Origin: Luteibacter rhizovicinus
GTDB lineage: Bacteria > Pseudomonadota > Gammaproteobacteria > Xanthomonadales > Rhodanobacteraceae
DNA length: 64,000 nt
Reading direction: 5' to 3'
Assembly (NCBI RefSeq): GCF_004342265.1
Contig: NZ_SMCS01000002.1
Location: 248,001 to 312,000, forward strand
A model generated the notes under the pieces. The model did not search any database, was not told where the DNA came from, and saw only the letters and a program-made list of their open reading frames with translations. Shown piece after piece: positions 42,775-53,006 of the stretch (its first letter is position 1; each line of letters starts with the position of its first letter). The translations under genes and the position numbers were made by a program.

Positions 42775-43806
42775 ATGCGATTCAACACGTTCTACGCCCT
42801 GTCGGCGGCAGCCCTTATCTTCGGCGTCGCATCCTCCGCGGTCAGCGCGGCACCCGGCGACCGCTACGTCCTGGTCACCCACGCCGCCGATTCGGATTCG
42901 TGGTGGAACACCATCAAGAACTCGATCAGGCAGGCCAGCGAAGACTTCGGTGTCGAAGTCGACTACCGCAATCCGCCGAACGGCGATCTTTCCGATATGG
43001 CCCGCCTGCTCGAACAGGCCGCGGCGCGCAATTACAGCGGCGTTGCCTTCGATATCGCCGATTTCAACGTGTTGCAGAAATCCGCCGCGCGCGTCACCGC
43101 CAAGGGCATTCCGGTCGTGACGATCAACTCGGGCACCGCCGAGGAAAGCAAGAAGCTCGGCGCCATCATGCATATCGGCCAGCCCGAATACGACGCCGGC
43201 AAAGCCGCGGGCGAACGTGCGAAGGCCGCGGGCATCACGTCATTCGTCTGCGTGAACCACTACGCGACGAACCAGGCGTCGTTCCAACGCTGCCAGGGTT
43301 TCGCGGACGCCATCGGTGCCGACATGCGCAAGTCGATGATCGACAGCGGCATGGATCCCACCGTCGTCGCCAGCAAGGTCAACGCCTATCTGCGCAATAA
43401 CCCGAAGACACAGGCTGTACTCGCACTAGGCCCCAACGCCGCCGAGCCGACCATCCAGGTACTGGAAAAGATGGGCCTGAGCGGCAAAACCTACTTCGCC
43501 ACGTTCGATCTTTCGCCCGCGATCATCCAGGGCATCAAGCACGGCACCGTCACCTTCGCGATCGACCAGCAGCCGTATCTGCAGGGCTATATGGGCATCG
43601 CGGCACTCGTCATCGCCCACGACCAGAAGACCAACGATCCGGCGAAGATCATCGCGGCGCTGAAAGCCAATCCGAAGTTCCAGGCGCGTCTGAAGGAATA
43701 CGACCTCAAGCCTGTGTATAGCGCGACCGGCGTCAGCTCGGGCCCCGCCTTCGTCACCAAGGACAACGTCGCCACTGTCGAGAAGTACGCCGGTCAGTAC
43801 CGCTGA
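42775..43806 (+). CDS. Sugar/inositol ABC transporter, periplasmic binding protein
   Basis: 343 residues from ATG 42775, with GGAGG upstream. Signal peptide MRFNTFYALSAAALIFGVASSAVSA. The mature part is a class-I periplasmic binding protein of the ribose/LacI type: YVLVTHAADSDSWWNTIKNSIRQASEDFGVEVDYRNPP, GIPVVTINSG, HIGQPEYDAGKAAGERAKAAG, VLALGPNAAEPTIQVL, FDLSPAIIQGIKHGTVTFAIDQQPYLQGY. First gene of the rightward iol operon, so myo-inositol is the likely ligand. Confidence 0.92.
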   Translation: MRFNTFYALSAAALIFGVASSAVSAAPGDRYVLVTHAADSDSWWNTIKNSIRQASEDFGVEVDYRNPPNGDLSDMARLLEQAAARNYSGVAFDIADFNVLQKSAARVTAKGIPVVTINSGTAEESKKLGAIMHIGQPEYDAGKAAGERAKAAGITSFVCVNHYATNQASFQRCQGFADAIGADMRKSMIDSGMDPTVVASKVNAYLRNNPKTQAVLALGPNAAEPTIQVLEKMGLSGKTYFATFDLSPAIIQGIKHGTVTFAIDQQPYLQGYMGIAALVIAHDQKTNDPAKIIAALKANPKFQARLKEYDLKPVYSATGVSSGPAFVTKDNVATVEKYAGQYR

Positions 43807-43825
43807 TCGGTCGGAGAACATATCC

Positions 43826-44986
43826 ATGAGTGTCATCAACGAGAACGTTACCGCCATGATCGACAGGAGCCGCGCACCCGCGCCGGAAAAAGCCGCCCCC
43901 GACGACGAACGCGTCCGTCGCCTTTCCCTGTGGAAGATCCTGCTCGACCGTCCGGACCTGGGTTCTATCGCGGGCACCGTGCTGGTGTTCGCACTGTTCG
44001 GCATCTTTGCCGGCGACTCGGGCATGTTCGCGCTGGATGGCATCATCAACTGGTCCCAGGTCGCCGCGTACCTCGGCATCATCGCGGTAGGTGCCTGCCT
44101 GCTGATGATCGCCGGCGAATTCGATCTTTCGATGGGTTCGATGATCGGATTCGCCGGTGTCATGGTCGCGGTACCGCCGATGTATCTCGGCTGGCCGGTC
44201 TGGGCTTCGGTGCTGTTCGCTTTTGCCGGTTCCATGGCGCTTGGTGCCCTTAACGGGTACCTCGTCGTCCGTACGAAGCTGCCGTCGTTCATCGTCACGC
44301 TCGCCTTCATGTTCATCCTGCGCGGATTGACGCTGGTGCTGTCGACGCATTTCGCCAACAGCACGATCGTCAGCGGCGTGGGCGACAAGATCGGCAGCGA
44401 CCCGGTCATCGCTGCCCTCTTCCAGGGCACCACGGGACACTGGGTATTCAGCGGGCTGGCCGGCATGGGACTGATCGACAAGTTGCCCAGCGGCGAGCCG
44501 GTCGTCGGCGGCTTGCCCAAGGTGCTGGTGTGGTGGCTCCTGCTCGCGATCGGCGCCGGATTCGTGCTGGCGCGTACGCGCTTCGGCAACTGGATCTTCC
44601 TCGTCGGCGGCGACTCCAACGCTGCCAAGAATGTCGGCGTCCCCGTGCGTCGCGTGAAGATTTCCCTCTTCGTCCTCACCGCCTTCTGCGCCTGCCTGTT
44701 CGGTGTGCTGCAGGTGTCCGACGTCGGCTCCGCCGCCGCGGATCGCGGTTTGCAGAAAGAATTCGAAGCCATCATCGCGGTCGTCATCGGCGGTACGTTG
44801 CTCACCGGCGGATTCGGTTCCGTGCTCGGCGCGTGCTTCGGCGCCGTGATCTTCGGCGTCGTCCAGATCGGCATCTCGTACACGAACATCGACTCGGACT
44901 GGTATCGCGTCTTCCTGGGCGGCATGTTGCTGCTGGCGGTGCTGTTCAACCACTACATCCGCAGCCGTGCCACGGCTAATAAGTAG
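43826..44986 (+). CDS. Sugar/inositol ABC transporter permease (RbsC-like)
   Basis: 386 residues with about ten hydrophobic segments. The family motifs are clear: [72 protein letters not shown] and [27 protein letters not shown]. It forms the inner-membrane channel with the binding protein and ATPase. Spacing of 19 and 13 bases to its neighbours. Confidence 0.93.
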   Translation: MSVINENVTAMIDRSRAPAPEKAAPDDERVRRLSLWKILLDRPDLGSIAGTVLVFALFGIFAGDSGMFALDGIINWSQVAAYLGIIAVGACLLMIAGEFDLSMGSMIGFAGVMVAVPPMYLGWPVWASVLFAFAGSMALGALNGYLVVRTKLPSFIVTLAFMFILRGLTLVLSTHFANSTIVSGVGDKIGSDPVIAALFQGTTGHWVFSGLAGMGLIDKLPSGEPVVGGLPKVLVWWLLLAIGAGFVLARTRFGNWIFLVGGDSNAAKNVGVPVRRVKISLFVLTAFCACLFGVLQVSDVGSAAADRGLQKEFEAIIAVVIGGTLLTGGFGSVLGACFGAVIFGVVQIGISYTNIDSDWYRVFLGGMLLLAVLFNHYIRSRATANK

Positions 44987-44999
44987 GAGCGACGACGTC

Positions 45000-45788
45000 A
45001 TGGCCAGCGAATACATCCTCGAACTCGACAACGTCAGCAAATACTTCGGTACCGTCATCGCGCTGCAGGACGTCACCCTGCGCCTGCGCCGCGGCGAAGT
45101 GCACTGCCTGCTCGGCGACAACGGCGCGGGCAAGTCGACACTCATCAAGACCCTGGCGGGCGTGCACCGCCCGAGCACCGGCGACTATCGCGTGGAAGGC
45201 GAGTCGGTGAAGTTTTCTTCGCCGCGCGAAGCGCTCGACCGCGGGATCGCCACGGTATATCAGGACCTGGCGCTGGTGCCGCTGATGAGCGTGGCGCGCA
45301 ATTTCTTCGCCGGGCGCGAACCGCGGCGCAAGCTCTTCGGCGTCATTCCCGTCATCGATATGAGTTACGCCAACGAAGTCGCACGCGAGAAGCTCTCGGA
45401 GATGGGCATCAACGTACGCGATGCCGGCCAGCCGGTCGGCACCATGTCCGGTGGCGAACGCCAGTGTCTGGCCATCGCCCGCGCCATCCATTTCGGGGCG
45501 AAAGTCCTCATCCTCGACGAACCCACGGCCGCGCTGGGCGTGAAGCAGTCGGCCAACGTGCTCAAGCTGATCCACAAAGCGCGCAAGCGCGGCATCTCGA
45601 TCATCTTCATTACGCATAACGTGCACCACGCCTACCCCATCGCCGACAGTTTCACGCTGCTCAATCGCGGCCAGTCGATGGGTTCCTTCGCCAAGAGCGA
45701 CATCACGAAGGAAGCCGTGCTCGAAATGATGGCCGGCGGCACCGAGATCCAGAGCCTCGTCGACGAACTCGAAGGACGCGCGGCCTGA
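45000..45788 (+). CDS. Sugar/inositol ABC transporter ATPase, single domain
   Basis: 262 residues. Walker [10 protein letters not shown] near 40, Q-loop [12 protein letters not shown], signature MSGGERQ near 149 and Walker [12 protein letters not shown] near 170, H-loop ITHNVHHAY. RbsA-type partners usually carry two fused ATPase domains of about 500 residues. This is the short FrcA-like form, which must act as a homodimer. Third gene of the operon, 29 bases before iolC. Confidence 0.93.
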   Translation: MASEYILELDNVSKYFGTVIALQDVTLRLRRGEVHCLLGDNGAGKSTLIKTLAGVHRPSTGDYRVEGESVKFSSPREALDRGIATVYQDLALVPLMSVARNFFAGREPRRKLFGVIPVIDMSYANEVAREKLSEMGINVRDAGQPVGTMSGGERQCLAIARAIHFGAKVLILDEPTAALGVKQSANVLKLIHKARKRGISIIFITHNVHHAYPIADSFTLLNRGQSMGSFAKSDITKEAVLEMMAGGTEIQSLVDELEGRAA

Positions 45789-45817
45789 CCGCGCGTCCCT
45801 CCACGGAAGAGATCCCC

Positions 45818-47788
45818 ATGTTCAATCCCCCACCGCGATCCCCCTCTCGCCCCATCGATGTCGTCTGCCTGGGCCGGCTCGCCGTCGACCTTTACGCGCA
45901 ACAGATCGGCGCGCGTCTCGAAGACGTCACCAGCTTCGCCAAGTATCTCGGCGGCTCGTCGGCCAACATGGCCTTCGGTACGGCGCGCCTCGGCCTGACG
46001 TCCGCGATGCTGTCGCGCGTGGGGGACGACCACATGGGTCGCTTCCTCACCGCATCGCTTCAGTCCGAAGGCTGCGACATCAGCCAGGTCCGCGTCGATC
46101 CCGACCGGTTGACCGCGCTGGCGATCCTCGGCATCAAGGACCGCGAGACCTTCCCGCTGCTGTTCTATCGCGAGAACTGCGCCGATATGGCGCTCGCGGC
46201 CGACGACATCGACGAAGACTTCATCGCCCGCAGCCGCGCGCTCGTCGTCACGGGCACGCACTACTCCGAGCCGGGCGTGCATGCCGCCAGTTCGCGTGCC
46301 GTGGCATTCGCGCGCAAGCACGACGTCCGCACCGTTCTCGATATCGACTACCGCCCCGTCCTGTGGGGCCTGACCGGACGCGGTAACGGCGAAACCCGTT
46401 TCGTCGCGGCCGATCACGTAACACGCCATCTCCAGGCGATTCTTCCCGACTTCGATGTGATTGTCGGCACGGAAGAAGAATTCCATATCGCGGGCGGCAG
46501 CGACGACCTGCTCGCCGCGCTGCGTGCCGTGCGCGGCGTCAGCGCCGCCACGCTGATCGTGAAGCGCGGCCCGCTGGGTTGCAGCGTCGTCGAAGGTCCG
46601 GTTCCCGCCTCGCTCGACGATGCCCCGACGTATCGCGGCGCACGGGTCGACGTGTTGAACGTACTTGGCGCGGGCGATGCATTCCTTTCGGGCTTCCTCA
46701 CCGGCTGGCTGAACGGTGAAACGATCGAGCGCAGCTGTGCGTTCGCCAATGCCTGCGGCGCGATCGTGGTATCGCGGCACGGCTGCGCGCCGGCCATGCC
46801 CAGCCGTGCCGAACTCGATGCGTTCCTCGGCCGCGAAGGCGGCATCGCGCATCCGGATCGGGACGACCAGCTCGCACATCTGCACCGCACCAGCGTGCCG
46901 CGCACCGCATGGGACGATCTGCACGTGTTTGCGTTCGACCATCGCGTACCGTTCTTCGAGCTGGCGCGCGACTGTGGCGCGGACGAATCGCGCATTCCGC
47001 TGCTCAAGCGCCTGCTGGTCGACGCGGTCGCGGCCACCGAACGGCATAACCATCTGCAGGGACACATCGGCCTGCTGGCCGACGACCGTTACGGCCAGGA
47101 TGCACTCAATGCCGCCACCGGCCGTGGCTGGTGGATCGGCCGTCCGGTCGAAGTGCCGGGTTCCAATCCACTGGAATTCGAACGCGGCCGCTCGATCGGC
47201 ACACAGCTCGTGTCATGGCCGAAGGAACACGTGGTGAAGTGCCTCGTCGCATTCGATCCCGACGCGGAGCCGGCGCATCGCGTGGAACAGGAAACGCAGT
47301 TGCGTTCGCTGTACGACGCGGTGCGCGTCAGCGGTCACGAACTGCTGCTGGAAGTCATTCCCCCGGGCACCTACGAAGCGGCGGAACGCGACGAGCGTGT
47401 CCTTCGCTCGATGAAACGCATCTACAACCTCGGCATCCGCCCCGACTGGTGGAAGCTCTGTCCGCCGCAGAAAGATGCATGGGAAGCCGTCGACGCGCTT
47501 ATCGAAGAACGCGATCCTTACTGCCGCGGCGTCCTCCTGCTGGGACTCAACGCACCGGTGGAAACCCTCGCCGAAGGCTTCGCCGCCGCAGCGGCCAGCC
47601 GAACCTGCCGTGGCTTCGCCGTCGGCCGGACCCTGTTCGTCGACCCCGCTTCGGCGTGGCTGCGCCATGAGATCGACGACGCGATGCTGGTGGCCCGGGC
47701 ACGCGAAGCCTTCGAGCACATGATCGGTCTGTGGCGCGCTATCCGGCATCCGCACGCCGTTGCCGCCAAGGCGGGATACGCCGCATGA
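45818..47788 (+). CDS. iolC: 5-dehydro-2-deoxygluconokinase fused to DUF2090 (IolC-DUF2090)
   Basis: 656 residues, about twice the length of a plain IolC. Residues about 14-335 are a PfkB kinase: VVCLGRLAVDLYAQQIG, KYLGGSSANMAFGTARLGL and the catalytic GAGDAFLSGFLTGW near 285. IolC phosphorylates 5-dehydro-2-deoxy-D-gluconate. Residues about 350-650 are DUF2090, beginning LHVFAFDHRVPFFELA and including GRPVEVPGSNPLEFE and HVVKCLVAFDPDAE, a predicted class-I-aldolase-like barrel. No separate iolJ is present, so this half may cleave the kinase product. The last four bases overlap iolD. Confidence 0.94.
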   Translation: MFNPPPRSPSRPIDVVCLGRLAVDLYAQQIGARLEDVTSFAKYLGGSSANMAFGTARLGLTSAMLSRVGDDHMGRFLTASLQSEGCDISQVRVDPDRLTALAILGIKDRETFPLLFYRENCADMALAADDIDEDFIARSRALVVTGTHYSEPGVHAASSRAVAFARKHDVRTVLDIDYRPVLWGLTGRGNGETRFVAADHVTRHLQAILPDFDVIVGTEEEFHIAGGSDDLLAALRAVRGVSAATLIVKRGPLGCSVVEGPVPASLDDAPTYRGARVDVLNVLGAGDAFLSGFLTGWLNGETIERSCAFANACGAIVVSRHGCAPAMPSRAELDAFLGREGGIAHPDRDDQLAHLHRTSVPRTAWDDLHVFAFDHRVPFFELARDCGADESRIPLLKRLLVDAVAATERHNHLQGHIGLLADDRYGQDALNAATGRGWWIGRPVEVPGSNPLEFERGRSIGTQLVSWPKEHVVKCLVAFDPDAEPAHRVEQETQLRSLYDAVRVSGHELLLEVIPPGTYEAAERDERVLRSMKRIYNLGIRPDWWKLCPPQKDAWEAVDALIEERDPYCRGVLLLGLNAPVETLAEGFAAAAASRTCRGFAVGRTLFVDPASAWLRHEIDDAMLVARAREAFEHMIGLWRAIRHPHAVAAKAGYAA

Positions 47789-49665
47789 GCGATACCGTAC
47801 GACTGACCTGCGCGCAGGCCCTGATCCGCTATATCGCCGCCCTGCGCACGCGCGACGACGACACCGGCGAACTGGTGCCGTTGTTCGGCGGCGTGTTCGC
47901 GATCTTCGGACACGGCAACGTGGCGGGAATCGGCGAGGCGCTGCATGCGCACCGGGACAGCCTCCCCACGTATCGTGCCCATAACGAACAGGGCATGGCG
48001 CATGCCGCGATCGCGTATGCGAAGAGCCACATGCGCCGCCGCATGATGGCGGTCACCAGTTCGATCGGCCCGGGTGCGACCAATCTCGTCACCGCCGCCG
48101 CGCTCGCCCACGTGAACCGGCTGCCAGTTCTGCTGCTGCCCGGCGATATCTTCGTGTCGCGCGCGCCCGATCCCGTGTTGCAGCAACTGGAGGACTTCCA
48201 GGATGGGACCGTTTCCGTCAACGACTGCTTCCGTCCGGTGTCGCGTTATTTCGACCGCATCGTCGCGCCGGAGCAATTGCTTACGGCGCTGCCCCGCGCG
48301 ATCCGGGTACTCACCGACGCCGCGCTCTGCGGCCCGGTGACACTGGCCCTGCCGCAGGACGTGCAGACCCAGGCATACGACTATCCGGTGTCGTTCTTCG
48401 AACCGCGCGAGGTCCGTTTCCGTACGGCACCGCCCGCGAACGACGATGTGGAACGCGCCGCCGAAGCGATCCGCGCCGCCGAACGCCCCGTCATCGTGGC
48501 GGGCGGTGGCGTGCTGTACGGCCGTGCCAGCCTCGCCTTGCGCGACTTCGCCGAACGCCACGGCATTCCCGTCTGCGAAACGCAGGCGGGCAAAGGCGCG
48601 TTGCCGTGGAACCATCCCCTGCAGCTCGGTCCGGCGGGCGTCAGTGGCTCGTCCGCCGCCAATGCGCTGCTTGCCGAGGCCGACCGGATCATCGCCGTGG
48701 GCACGCGTCTGCAAGACTTCACGACCGGTTCGCGCTCGCTGTTCGCCCACGTGCCGATCCTCAGCATCAACGTGAACGGGTACGACGCGCTGAAAGGCGA
48801 AGGTCTCGATATCGTGGCCGACGCGACACTTGCCCTGGATGCGCTGTCCGCACAACTCGACAGCTACCGCGCACCCGATCGCTGGACGTCTCGCTCGCGC
48901 GATGCCGGCCAGGCGTGGCGGGACGTGGTGGACCGGATCGTCGACGCACGCACGCCGCCCGACGGCCGCCTGCCGTACGACGGCGAGATCATCGGTGCCG
49001 TGCAGCGTTCGTCGGCGGCATCGACAACGAAGGACATCGTGGTCTGCGCCGCCGGCACGCTACCGGCCGAACTCGAAAAACTGTGGCGCACCGAAACACC
49101 GGGCGGCTACCACATGGAATACGGCTATTCGTGCATGGGCTACGAGATCGCCGGCGGCCTTGGCGTGAAGATGGCCCGGCCGGACCGCGAGGTCATCGTC
49201 ATGCTCGGCGACGGCAGCTATCTCATGATGAATTCGGAAATCGCCACATCGGTGATGCTCGATGCGAAGCTCATCATCGTCGTGCTCGATAACCGCGGTT
49301 ACGGTTGCATCAATCGTCTGCAACAGGCCTGTGGCGGCGCGCCGTTCAACAATCTTCTCGACGATTGCCTGCAAGGTCCGCACGGCGCACCGGTCATCGA
49401 CTTCGCCGCGCATGCACGCGCGCTTGGCGCCATTGCCGAGCATGTGGCCGATATCGCCGGCCTGGAAGCCGCGATGCATCGCGCACGCGCGGCGGACCGC
49501 ACCTATCTCATCTGCATCGACACCGACCCCGCGCGCACCACTGACGAAGGCGGAACGTGGTGGGAAGTCGCGGTGCCGGAAGTCTCGATGCGCGACGCCG
49601 TGCACGATGCGCGCGCGTCCTATGAATCCGCATTGAAGGCCCGCAACGGCCAGGTGAAAGCATGA
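47785..49665 (+). CDS. iolD: 3D-(3,5/4)-trihydroxycyclohexane-1,2-dione hydrolase
   Basis: 626 residues. It is a thiamine-diphosphate enzyme with three domains. Glu of HNEQGMAHAAIAYAKSH near residue 70 activates the cofactor; the cofactor site is GDGSYLMMNSEIATSVMLDAKLIIVVLDNRGYGCIN near 475. The ring opening of the trihydroxycyclohexanedione is the third step of the pathway. ATGA overlap with iolC before and iolE after shows tight translation coupling. Confidence 0.96.
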   Translation: MSDTVRLTCAQALIRYIAALRTRDDDTGELVPLFGGVFAIFGHGNVAGIGEALHAHRDSLPTYRAHNEQGMAHAAIAYAKSHMRRRMMAVTSSIGPGATNLVTAAALAHVNRLPVLLLPGDIFVSRAPDPVLQQLEDFQDGTVSVNDCFRPVSRYFDRIVAPEQLLTALPRAIRVLTDAALCGPVTLALPQDVQTQAYDYPVSFFEPREVRFRTAPPANDDVERAAEAIRAAERPVIVAGGGVLYGRASLALRDFAERHGIPVCETQAGKGALPWNHPLQLGPAGVSGSSAANALLAEADRIIAVGTRLQDFTTGSRSLFAHVPILSINVNGYDALKGEGLDIVADATLALDALSAQLDSYRAPDRWTSRSRDAGQAWRDVVDRIVDARTPPDGRLPYDGEIIGAVQRSSAASTTKDIVVCAAGTLPAELEKLWRTETPGGYHMEYGYSCMGYEIAGGLGVKMARPDREVIVMLGDGSYLMMNSEIATSVMLDAKLIIVVLDNRGYGCINRLQQACGGAPFNNLLDDCLQGPHGAPVIDFAAHARALGAIAEHVADIAGLEAAMHRARAADRTYLICIDTDPARTTDEGGTWWEVAVPEVSMRDAVHDARASYESALKARNGQVKA

Positions 49666-50561
49666 CCATCCGTATCGGTATCAATCCCATTTCCTGGAGC
49701 AACGACGACCTGCCCTCGCTCGGCGGCGAGATCCCTCTATCGACAGCATTGAGCGAGGGCAGGACCATCGGTTACGAAGGCTTCGAACTGGGCAACAAGT
49801 TTCCCAAGGACCCGAAGGCGCTGCGCGACCTGATGGCCGGCTACGGCCTGGCCGTGGTATCCGGCTGGTACTCCGGCAGGGTGGCCGCGCGCGAAGCCCG
49901 CGATGAAATAATTGCCGTCGACAAGCATCTTCGCCTGCTGGCGGAGAACGATTGCAAGGTCATGGTCTACGGCGAGGTCGCCCACGCCATTCAGGGCGAA
50001 CCCGTTCCGCTGTACAAGCGCCCACGCTTCCACAGTGCCGACGAGTGGAAGCGTTACGGCGAACGGATCACCGAATTCGCGCGGCACACGCTGAAGCACG
50101 GCGTACGCCTCGCCTACCATCACCATATGGGCGCCTATGTCGAATCGCCCGACGACATCGCACAACTGATGGCGAACACCGGCGACGAGGTCGGACTGCT
50201 GTTCGACAGCGGGCATACCTATTTCGGTGGCGGCCATCCGCTGACCGTGCTGAACCAGCACATCGACCGCATCTGTCACGTGCACTGCAAGGACGTCCGC
50301 CCCGACCTCATCCGCCTCGCGCGCAATCGCCAGTGGACCTTCCTCGAGTCCGTCCTCAATGGCGTCTTCACCGTGCCGGGCGACGGCGTCATCGACTTCG
50401 CCGCGATCGTCGCCCGGCTGAAAGAGCATGGCTACGAAGGCTGGCTGGTCGTCGAAGCGGAACAGGACCCTTCGGTCGCACCGAGCTACGAATATGCCGA
50501 CAAGGGCTATCGCACCCTGCGCGGCCTGCTCGACCGCGCTTCGCTCGGGGAAGCCGCATGA
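49662..50561 (+). CDS. iolE: Myo-inosose-2 dehydratase
   Basis: 299 residues. A xylose-isomerase-type TIM barrel beginning RIGINPISWSNDDLPSLGGEIPL with IGYEGFELGNKFP, and metal ligands in YHHHMGAYVESPDDI, LLFDSGHTYFGGG, CHVHCKDVRPD and VVEAEQDPS. It removes water from 2-keto-myo-inositol. ATGA overlap at both ends. Confidence 0.96.
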   Translation: MTIRIGINPISWSNDDLPSLGGEIPLSTALSEGRTIGYEGFELGNKFPKDPKALRDLMAGYGLAVVSGWYSGRVAAREARDEIIAVDKHLRLLAENDCKVMVYGEVAHAIQGEPVPLYKRPRFHSADEWKRYGERITEFARHTLKHGVRLAYHHHMGAYVESPDDIAQLMANTGDEVGLLFDSGHTYFGGGHPLTVLNQHIDRICHVHCKDVRPDLIRLARNRQWTFLESVLNGVFTVPGDGVIDFAAIVARLKEHGYEGWLVVEAEQDPSVAPSYEYADKGYRTLRGLLDRASLGEAA

Positions 50562-51367
50562 GCCTGCTCGTCAAAGCCCTGCGTGAAGGCGAAAGCATCG
50601 TCACCGTGACGCCCGAGAGCGCGCACTGGAAGCACGTCGGCTTCGTCGCGCGGCGCCTCGTCGCGGGACAGAGCGTGGATATCGCCCTTCCCGCGGACCG
50701 CGAAGGCTGCCTGGTCGTACTCACGGGAACCGTCGACATCGCCGTCGGCGATTCGACATGGCGCAACCTTGGCGGCCGTGGGAGCGTCTTCGACGATCGT
50801 TCGCCTACCGCCGTGTACGCGCCACCGTCGTCGGTCTGCCGCGTCACCGCGTACGACGACGTCGAACTTGCGCTGGCCAGCGCGCCCGCGACGGGTCGTT
50901 TCCCGGCGCGACTGATCGAGCCGCAAACCATGAAGCGCTCGGCGCGCGGCACCGGCAGCAACACGCGTTACGTCTGCGACATTCTCCCTGAGACCGAAGA
51001 CGCCGAATCGCTGCTCGTCGTCGAAGTCGTCACGCCCGCGGGCCACTCGTCGAGTTATCCGCCGCACAAACACGACACCGATGCGCTTCCCGAAGAAAGC
51101 GTACTCGAGGAAACCTACTACCACCGCATCGATCCACCGCAAGGTTTTGCGTTCCAGCGCGTATACACCGACGAGCGCGACATCGACGAATCGATGGCCG
51201 TCGGCGATCACGACGTCGTGATGGTTCCCCGCGGTTATCACCCCGTGGTGATGCCGCACGGCTATCGCGGCTATTACCTGAATGTCATGGCCGGACCGCG
51301 CCGCGAATGGCACTTCCGCAACGACCCCGCCCACGAATGGATGCTCGCACCAGTTTCCCGGAGTTGA
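50558..51367 (+). CDS. iolB: 5-deoxy-glucuronate isomerase
   Basis: 269 residues from ATG 50558. A double-cupin fold with metal residues in [25 protein letters not shown] and [15 protein letters not shown]. It converts 5-deoxy-glucuronate to 5-dehydro-2-deoxygluconate, the substrate of IolC. Its start overlaps the stop of iolE; iolA begins 5 bp after its stop. Confidence 0.95.
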   Translation: MSLLVKALREGESIVTVTPESAHWKHVGFVARRLVAGQSVDIALPADREGCLVVLTGTVDIAVGDSTWRNLGGRGSVFDDRSPTAVYAPPSSVCRVTAYDDVELALASAPATGRFPARLIEPQTMKRSARGTGSNTRYVCDILPETEDAESLLVVEVVTPAGHSSSYPPHKHDTDALPEESVLEETYYHRIDPPQGFAFQRVYTDERDIDESMAVGDHDVVMVPRGYHPVVMPHGYRGYYLNVMAGPRREWHFRNDPAHEWMLAPVSRS

Positions 51368-51372
51368 ACGAC

Positions 51373-52902
51373 ATGTCCGCCCAGATTTCCGAACGTAGCG
51401 CCACCCTTCCCCGCATCGGCCACTACATCGCCGGCAAGCCCTATGCCGGCAGCGCCGCGCGCTCCGCACCCGTCTACGACCCGGCCCGTGGCGAGATCGC
51501 CGCGGAGGTCGCCCTCGCCTCCGCCGACGATGTCGACGTTGCCGTGCGTGCGGCTAACGAAGCCTTCCACGCGTGGTCGCAAACGCCTCCGCTGAAGCGT
51601 GCGCGCGTGATGTTCCGGTTCAAGGACCTGATCGAACGCGACATGGACAAACTCGCACGCATCGTCGTGCACGAACACGGCAAGGTGCTTTCCGATGCGA
51701 AGGGCGAGATCGTGCGCGGGCTCGAAGTGGTCGAGTACGCATGCGGTATCCCCGAACTGCTCAAGGGCGAGTACACCGAGCAGATCGCCAATGGGATCGA
51801 CGCATGGACGATGCGTCAGGCGCTGGGCGTCTGCGCGGGCATCACGCCATTCAATTTCCCCGCGATGGTACCCATGTGGATGTTCCCCATGGCCATCGCC
51901 TGCGGCAATACATTCGTACTGAAGCCGTCGGAGCGCGACCCGTCGCTTTCGTTGGAACTTGCGAAATTACTTAAAGAGGCGGGCCTTCCCGACGGCGTGT
52001 TCAACGTCGTACAAGGCGACAAGACCGCCGTCGACGCGCTGCTGGATCATCCGCTGGTACGCGCGGTGAGCTTCGTCGGTTCGACGCCTATCGCCGAGTA
52101 CATTTATTCGCGCGGCAGCGCGCAGGGCAAACGCGTACAAGCCCTGGGTGGGGCGAAGAATCATATGATCGTTATGCCCGATGCCGACCTCGACAAGACC
52201 GCCGACGCGCTCATGGGCGCCGGATACGGCGCGGCAGGCGAGCGCTGCATGGCCATTTCGGTCGCCGTAGCCGTCGGCGAAGCCACCGCCGATGCCCTGG
52301 TGGAAAGGCTCGCACCCCGCGTTCGCGCCCTGCGCATCGGCAGCGGCCTGGACGAAAGCGTGGAGATGGGCCCCGTCGTCACCAGCCAGCACAAAGACCG
52401 CATCACAGGCTACATCGACGACGGCGTACAGAGCGGCGCCGAACTCGTCGTGGACGGCCGCGGATACCAGGTAGCCGGCTGCGAGCAGGGATTTTTCGTA
52501 GGCGGAACGCTGTTCGATCGCGTCACACCGTCCATGCGGATCTATCGCGAGGAAATATTCGGACCCGTCCTGTGTGTCGTTCGTGTGCGCGACTTCGCAT
52601 CCGCGTTGAAACTCGTGGACGATCATGAATACGGCAACGGAACATCGATCTTCACGCGAGATGGACAGGTCGCGCGCGAATTTGCCCATCGTGTGCAGGT
52701 CGGAATGATCGGCATCAACGTGCCAATTCCTGTACCGATGGCGTTTCACAGTTTCGGAGGTTGGAAGAAAAGCCTGATGGGCGACCACCATGCCCACGGC
52801 CCCGAATCGGTGCGTTTTTATACGCGTCAGAAAGCCGTAACCCAGCGTTGGCTGAACCACGATGAAAGCACGGGTGCGGAGTTCGCTATGCCGACGCATT
52901 AA
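51373..52902 (+). CDS. iolA: Methylmalonate-semialdehyde dehydrogenase (CoA acylating)
   Basis: 509 residues. Aldehyde-dehydrogenase fold with [24 protein letters not shown], the cofactor loop [32 protein letters not shown] and the catalytic Cys in [11 protein letters not shown] near 298. MmsA/IolA oxidises malonate semialdehyde to acetyl-CoA, the last step of inositol breakdown, and also acts in valine degradation. Last enzyme gene before the porin. Confidence 0.95.
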   Translation: MSAQISERSATLPRIGHYIAGKPYAGSAARSAPVYDPARGEIAAEVALASADDVDVAVRAANEAFHAWSQTPPLKRARVMFRFKDLIERDMDKLARIVVHEHGKVLSDAKGEIVRGLEVVEYACGIPELLKGEYTEQIANGIDAWTMRQALGVCAGITPFNFPAMVPMWMFPMAIACGNTFVLKPSERDPSLSLELAKLLKEAGLPDGVFNVVQGDKTAVDALLDHPLVRAVSFVGSTPIAEYIYSRGSAQGKRVQALGGAKNHMIVMPDADLDKTADALMGAGYGAAGERCMAISVAVAVGEATADALVERLAPRVRALRIGSGLDESVEMGPVVTSQHKDRITGYIDDGVQSGAELVVDGRGYQVAGCEQGFFVGGTLFDRVTPSMRIYREEIFGPVLCVVRVRDFASALKLVDDHEYGNGTSIFTRDGQVAREFAHRVQVGMIGINVPIPVPMAFHSFGGWKKSLMGDHHAHGPESVRFYTRQKAVTQRWLNHDESTGAEFAMPTH

Positions 52903-53006
52903 GATAGCGCCGCTGTACGCAGGGGGAATGCACTGCGCAAGGATCGCTACAAATTGAAAACCAACAACCACCACGTACATTGCGTCACTTTCAGGGAGAA
53001 CGTTTC

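Noticed and set aside
43426-45178. Two long minus-strand frames (507 and 474 codons)
   Set aside because: Antisense to the ABC importer genes; Ser/Thr/Pro- or Arg/Asp/His-rich strings without family signal.
45818-47788. Frameshift or misassembly making the long IolC
   Set aside because: The frame is open throughout and both halves show full family motifs, so the fusion is real.
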